Assembly: GCA_035443185.1 (NCBI GenBank)
Contig: DAORRV010000012.1
Span: forward strand, 1-56,520
DNA from: UBA2330 sp035443185
GTDB taxonomy: Bacteria > Bacteroidota > Ignavibacteria > Tepidaquicellales > Tepidaquicellaceae
Direction: 5' to 3'
Length of the DNA: 56,520 bases
Shown: positions 52,814 through 56,520 of the stretch, piece after piece
Position numbering within the stretch: position 1 is the stretch's first letter
How the letters are laid out: every line of letters starts with the position of its first letter
Made by a program: the position numbers and the translations under genes
Notes under the pieces: generated by a model
The model's input: the letters and a program-made list of their open reading frames with translations, nothing else
Told to the model about the DNA's origin: nothing
The model's database searches: none

Positions 52814-55258
52814 TTGTTAAAAAAAATTATTTTATTTTATTTCTTATGCTTATTACCATTTGGGAAAATATTTTCTCAGTATGATAATAATTATTCTGCA
52901 ACATTCAACGGATTTAACAGCTACGTCGCTGTTCCAAATTCTTCGGGATTAAGTCCGACCGGCGGTATTACACTGGAAGCATGGGTGAACCCGTCACAGT
53001 TAGGTCCGGGCACTATGTCAGTGATCGGAAAAAATTATCAGACATCGTATTTTATCGGAGTTCAGGTTTCAGGAAGAGTTGTATTTTATCCGAAAGGCGG
53101 AGCGTCGCTTAGAAGTAAAGTAACCGGTGTAATTCCGGTTAATCAATGGACTCACATTGCAGGTACTTATAATGGTACTTCTACAGCTATTTACATAAAC
53201 GGAGTTTTGGATACTATCACTTATGTAAATACCGGACCGGTTACGACAAATTCAGATTCACTTTTTATCGGAGCTGACAGGGTTGGTGCTGCTACTTCAT
53301 TATTCTTCAGAGGGAAATTAGACAATGTCAGGATCTGGGGTGATGCAAAGGGTCTTTCACAAATTAACCACAACATGTTTACTCCGCTTGAGATCACTTT
53401 TCCCACAGGAGAATACATTAATCTTCGTGCAAGTTTTCAGTTAAACTCAAATGGATTAAATTATGGAGGATCGGAATTAAATATCGGACATACAAGGAAT
53501 ATATCATTTGCTGACATCAGCAGTGAATCGGTTAACTATCTGGATTACAACAACAGTCTCGTACTGAACGGAACCACAGACTACTTCACTGTAAGTAATC
53601 ATGCAGGATTTAATGCCACTAATGCTGTAACCCTTGAAGCATGGATAAGAAGGGACACAACCGGTACTCAGCCAAATGACCAGTATATTGTAAATAAAAG
53701 CGGTGGTACCAACAGGTTTGGTTACGCACTCTGGTTAAATTCTTCAACCGGAATTTTAAAGTTTAAAATAAATTCTGTTGCCGGTCCTTCGGGAATTGTT
53801 TCATTGGGAGCAATTCAAACAGCTCAGTGGACTCACGTTGCTGCTACATATAACTCAGCCACAGGAATTGCTAGACTTTACATCAACGGAAAATATTCAA
53901 ACGGCGTATTCTTTTCTGGGAGTCCGTTGATTCAAAATGATCCTGATAATCTTTTTATAGGAGGTATTGGTGCTACAGATCTGGCAGCATATAAATTCAA
54001 AGGTCAGATTGACGGTGTCAGGATCTGGAAAACCGAAAGATCTTTAAATCAGATCAACGATAATATGTATAATAATCTGAGTGACATTAATATGGTGTCA
54101 TTTGATTTTGATGAAAAGTCAAGCGCTGTTCATAATGGAAATACTACTTCGTATAATTCAACTGTTTTTGCAGGTTCAGCTCATATCAGTTCTTCTCATT
54201 TAAATAATAACAACGAACTGACATCGCCTGTACTTTCAAATGAACTGGGAAATTTTAATTCATCCCAATATACAGTCAGTACTAAAAGAACTTATATTCC
54301 TGATGGATATGTGTCGGGAATATGGGATTCAGTTTACATTCCGGCAAACGGGTCTATTACAGATATAAAATTATTTACACTGATCTCTCACAAATATACA
54401 TCTGATCTTGATATCACATTAACTTCTCCATCAGGTAATGCAATAATGCTAATCGGTTCAAAAGGCAGTTATGGAAATGATATTATGACTTTATTTTCTG
54501 ATGGTGCTGGAAATTATGGATCCGGCGGAGTTGGAGTAAATGATCCGGGGATTACTCCGCCTTTTAGTCCGTCTATAAGACCTGCAGGTGCATTCTCTAT
54601 TTTCGACGGGGAGAATATGCAGGGCTGGTGGAAACTAAACTGTTCTGATAAATCCAGTGGAAACATTGGATATGTACATGGATGGGGATTAAATATAAGT
54701 TCAGTACCTTTGCATAAAGTTTTGATTCTCAATGCATTGATACAGGGTTTTTATGATATGAATTCGAATGAGATGGTTCAGGATTATGTAAAAGTAAATT
54801 TAAGACAGGTAAATTCTCCATATAGTATAATTGATTCCTCAGTCACAATATTTAATCAAAACGGTGTTGGAAAATTCAATTTCTCAAACATAACAAACGC
54901 AACGGAATTCTATATTCAGACCGATCACAGAAACTCAGTAAATACGTGGACTTCCGGATCAAATATTTTTAACAGTGATACTTTATATTATAACTTTACT
55001 CTCGCAGCAGGACAGGCATTTGGCGCAAATCAAATAAAAGTAGATAATTCTCCGGTACGATATGCAATATATAACGGTGATGTAAATAAAGATGAAATTA
55101 TTGATCTCACTGATATTTCTTTAGTGGACAATGATGCTGCAAATTTTATGACTGGTTATGTATTGACTGATCTTACCGGTGATCAGTTTATAGACTTAAA
55201 TGATCTGACTATTGCAGATAATAATGCGTTTAATTTTATTTCAGTTATAAAGCCCTGA
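52814..55258 (+). CDS. Secreted protein with two LamG domains, a P domain and a dockerin-like end
   Basis: This 814-residue protein begins at a TTG with a signal peptide (1-21, ending KIFSQ). Two concanavalin A-like LamG domains follow: about 25-190 (GGITLEAWVNPSQ, NQWTHIAGTYNGTSTAIYINGV, KLDNVRIWGDAK) and about 245-420 (AVTLEAWIRRD, AQWTHVAATYN, IDGVRIWKTERS). A proprotein convertase P-type domain runs from about 515 to 630 (LISHKYTSDLDITLTSPSG, MQGWWKLNCSDKSSGNIGYVHGWGL). The C-terminus (about 753-814) has two dockerin-like Ca-binding units: GDVNKDEIIDLTDISLVDND and LTGDQFIDLNDLTIADNN. No PNPFNP sorting domain is seen. It is probably an extracellular or surface protein that binds glycans. 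The closing NFISVIKP is like the ends of several Ignavibacteria exported proteins. Confidence 0.9.
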   Translation: MLKKIILFYFLCLLPFGKIFSQYDNNYSATFNGFNSYVAVPNSSGLSPTGGITLEAWVNPSQLGPGTMSVIGKNYQTSYFIGVQVSGRVVFYPKGGASLRSKVTGVIPVNQWTHIAGTYNGTSTAIYINGVLDTITYVNTGPVTTNSDSLFIGADRVGAATSLFFRGKLDNVRIWGDAKGLSQINHNMFTPLEITFPTGEYINLRASFQLNSNGLNYGGSELNIGHTRNISFADISSESVNYLDYNNSLVLNGTTDYFTVSNHAGFNATNAVTLEAWIRRDTTGTQPNDQYIVNKSGGTNRFGYALWLNSSTGILKFKINSVAGPSGIVSLGAIQTAQWTHVAATYNSATGIARLYINGKYSNGVFFSGSPLIQNDPDNLFIGGIGATDLAAYKFKGQIDGVRIWKTERSLNQINDNMYNNLSDINMVSFDFDEKSSAVHNGNTTSYNSTVFAGSAHISSSHLNNNNELTSPVLSNELGNFNSSQYTVSTKRTYIPDGYVSGIWDSVYIPANGSITDIKLFTLISHKYTSDLDITLTSPSGNAIMLIGSKGSYGNDIMTLFSDGAGNYGSGGVGVNDPGITPPFSPSIRPAGAFSIFDGENMQGWWKLNCSDKSSGNIGYVHGWGLNISSVPLHKVLILNALIQGFYDMNSNEMVQDYVKVNLRQVNSPYSIIDSSVTIFNQNGVGKFNFSNITNATEFYIQTDHRNSVNTWTSGSNIFNSDTLYYNFTLAAGQAFGANQIKVDNSPVRYAIYNGDVNKDEIIDLTDISLVDNDAANFMTGYVLTDLTGDQFIDLNDLTIADNNAFNFISVIKP

Positions 55259-55357
55259 ATAGAAGTTATGCAATTAAATTATAAAATTAATTTCAAACAA
55301 AACTTTTTTATAACATTTTAAAAAAGATTTTAAAAAAATAAAACAATATAAATAACT

Positions 55358-56209
55358 ATGGAAACACAAATGAAACAGATTCGCGATCAGCAAAAAGATT
55401 TATGGAATAAATTTTCTCCCGGCTGGAAAAAATGGGATGATCTCACAATGGAATTTTTAGAACCTATGGGAATTGAGATCGTCAGACTTATAGCCCCAAA
55501 AGAAAAAGAACTTATTCTGGATGTGGCATCAGGTACCGGAGAGCCCGGGCTTACTATTGCAAATATGATCAGGGAAGGTAATGGTAAAGTAATTGCAACT
55601 GACATTTCAAATGGTATGCTAGAAATAGCCTGTGAGAATGCTAATAAAAGAGGTATAAATAATTTTGAAACTATAATTAGTGATGTAAGTGATCTTCCAT
55701 TTGAAGATAATACATTTGATGCGATCAGCTGCAGATTCGGATTCATGTTCTTTCCCGGAATGCTTCAGGCTGCAAAGGAAATGGTAAGAGTATTAAAGCC
55801 CGGGGGTAGAATTGCAACTTCTGTCTGGGGTGCTCCGGAGAAAAATTTCTGGATCACTACTGCCATGAAAACGCTGAAAAAAAATATGGATCTTCCGGAA
55901 GTTCCCAAGGACGCTCCCGGAATGTTCCGATGTGCTGAGATCGGACTTATGGCTGAAATTTTTAAACAGGCAGGTATGAAAAATATTTCTGAAAAAGAAG
56001 TCAGCAGTAAATTAAATACCGGTACTGCAGAAGCTTACTGGAATTTTTTAAATGATGTGGTAGCACCAGTCGTGTCAGCCATGAGTCAGGCGAATGACAG
56101 CTTAAAGAATAAAATCAAAGATGAAGTATTTGATCTTGTAAACCAAAAATATCCGGAAGGTAATGTAGCAATAGACAGCAGTGCTTATGTTGTTTACGGT
56201 GAAAAATAA
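55358..56209 (+). CDS. Class I SAM-dependent methyltransferase, UbiE/arsenite-type
   Basis: This 283-residue protein has a clear Rossmann methyltransferase domain. Motif I is LILDVASGTGEPGLTIANM at about 50-68, the strand-2 acidic motif is VIATDISNGML, and ISDVSDLPFEDNTFDAISCRFGFMFF is the motif II region (about 106-131). MVRVLKPGGRIATSVWG follows. The pattern resembles UbiE/MenG or methyltransferase domain-25 proteins; the acceptor cannot be told. The gene is isolated and ends in a perfect intrinsic terminator. A Leu/Met-rich N-terminal segment precedes the domain. Confidence 0.92.
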   Translation: METQMKQIRDQQKDLWNKFSPGWKKWDDLTMEFLEPMGIEIVRLIAPKEKELILDVASGTGEPGLTIANMIREGNGKVIATDISNGMLEIACENANKRGINNFETIISDVSDLPFEDNTFDAISCRFGFMFFPGMLQAAKEMVRVLKPGGRIATSVWGAPEKNFWITTAMKTLKKNMDLPEVPKDAPGMFRCAEIGLMAEIFKQAGMKNISEKEVSSKLNTGTAEAYWNFLNDVVAPVVSAMSQANDSLKNKIKDEVFDLVNQKYPEGNVAIDSSAYVVYGEK

Positions 56210-56216
56210 AATATGC

Positions 56217-56265
56217 AAGTTTTCGCAGAGTCCGAAGATCATGTGATTCTGCGAAAACTTTTTTT
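56217..56265 (+). terminator. Strong intrinsic terminator after the methyltransferase gene
   Basis: AAGTTTTCGCAGA (56217-56229) pairs perfectly with TCTGCGAAAACTT (56248-56260), 13 bp, loop of 18 bases, followed by a run of T to 56265. Confidence 0.92.
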
Positions 56266-56274
56266 AATTTAAAT

Positions 56275-56305
56275 GAGATACCTGATGATGAAAATCAGGG
56301 ATCTC
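56275..56305. repeat. 12-bp hairpin with one mismatch
   Basis: GAGATACCTGAT (56275-56286) and ATCAGGGATCTC (56294-56305) form a stem with one A-G mismatch around a 7-base loop (GATGAAA). It is the second hairpin after the methyltransferase gene. Confidence 0.6.
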
Positions 56306-56361
56306 CTTTCACATCTGTCCAAAACGTTTAGTCATAATATTTAAGATTCATTATTTTTTAC

Positions 56362-56388
56362 TTGCTTTTTTTAACGACAAAAAAGCAA
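56362..56388. repeat. 10-bp inverted repeat TTGCTTTTTT/AAAAAAGCAA
   Basis: TTGCTTTTTT (56362-56371) and AAAAAAGCAA (56379-56388) are separated by TAACGAC. A run of A follows on the right side, before a short CG-rich patch (56398-56408). This layout resembles dispersed repeats in Bacteroidota genomes, by recollection only. Confidence 0.5.
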
Positions 56389-56440
56389 CAAAAAAAGCCG
56401 CCCCGAGTACCGTGGAAGTTAACTTGCCGGAAAATCTTTC

Positions 56441-56458
56441 GTCCCGAGTACTCGGGAC
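56441..56458. repeat. 18-bp perfect palindrome GTCCCGAGTACTCGGGAC
   Basis: The sequence is fully self-complementary. A related CCCGAGTAC word occurs at 56402-56410, and a 10-bp palindrome AAGTTAACTT lies at 56416-56425 between them. Confidence 0.8.
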
Positions 56459-56478
56459 TGCAAAAATATAAACTCCTC

Positions 56479-56503
56479 AACCGTTAGAAAAGCACTAACG
56501 GTT
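56479..56503. repeat. AACCGTTAG/CTAACGGTT inverted repeat
   Basis: AACCGTTAG (56479-56487) and CTAACGGTT (56495-56503) flank a 7-base loop. The arms are those of the AACCGTT/AACGGTT palindromes at 38.4-38.7 kb. The element may extend past the window. Confidence 0.65.
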
Positions 56504-56520
56504 TCGTCAAACAATATATT

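Noticed and set aside
1..56520. tRNA, rRNA, riboswitch or transposase genes
   Set aside because: I looked through the gaps and found no cloverleaf pattern, conserved riboswitch core, rRNA segment or transposase frame.

Overview
The window is an AT-rich chromosomal stretch of a Gram-negative bacterium of the Bacteroidota/Chlorobiota group, most likely an Ignavibacteria-like lineage. The evidence is: two secreted proteins with the C-terminal sorting domain that begins with the PNPFNP motif (type IX secretion cargo), several lipoproteins, an Omp85 barrel, HPr kinase next to a short hibernation factor, and frequent TTG starts. A run of exactly 100 N at 41147-41246 marks a scaffold join, so this is a draft or metagenome assembly. 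I count 44 protein genes. I found no rRNA, tRNA, CRISPR array, prophage or intact transposon.

Layout. 0.1-12.7 kb, all on the minus strand: two lipoproteins of unknown function, a beta-propeller type IX cargo protein, a CPA2 cation:proton antiporter, an alpha/beta hydrolase, a GNAT acetyltransferase, a TPR protein, a secreted heavy-metal-associated-like protein, an EVE protein and the helicase PcrA/UvrD. 13-19.6 kb: a short-chain dehydrogenase, then on the minus strand an Xaa-Pro aminopeptidase, PurF, a PHP-domain protein and three tightly packed small membrane proteins. 19.7-30.7 kb, plus strand: two paralogous peptide-type ABC binding proteins flanking hpf-hprK, two permeases, a DUF2795 protein, an Omp85 protein and DNA polymerase III delta prime. 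30.7-36.7 kb, minus strand: a DUF4783-like secreted protein, a 1378-residue orphan histidine kinase and an Ig-like lipoprotein.

36.9-45.4 kb: an FG-GAP type IX cargo protein, DinB, an aldehyde dehydrogenase, the assembly gap, an OB-fold lipoprotein with era, then a methyltransferase and a Tat-exported PhoX-like protein on the minus strand. 45.5-51 kb, plus strand: a run with two GT4 glycosyltransferases, a membrane GT39-type transferase, a methyltransferase and a PaiB-like flavoprotein. 51-56.5 kb: a large unknown protein, a LamG/P-domain/dockerin-like surface protein, a methyltransferase and a hairpin-rich right edge.

Most genes are housekeeping, transport or cell-surface functions. The least explained material is non-coding: a family of AACCGTT/AACGGTT palindromes in two clusters, including a 68-bp tandem array at 49.5 kb and a 28-bp perfect palindrome at 38.5 kb; a hairpin-dense segment at the right edge; and short AT-rich repeat words, with a related word embedded in frame in a sorting domain. 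I did not find a convincing new multi-gene system. The best candidates for follow-up are the palindromic repeats, the large orphan kinase operon, and the hpf-hprK pair set between duplicated binding-protein genes.
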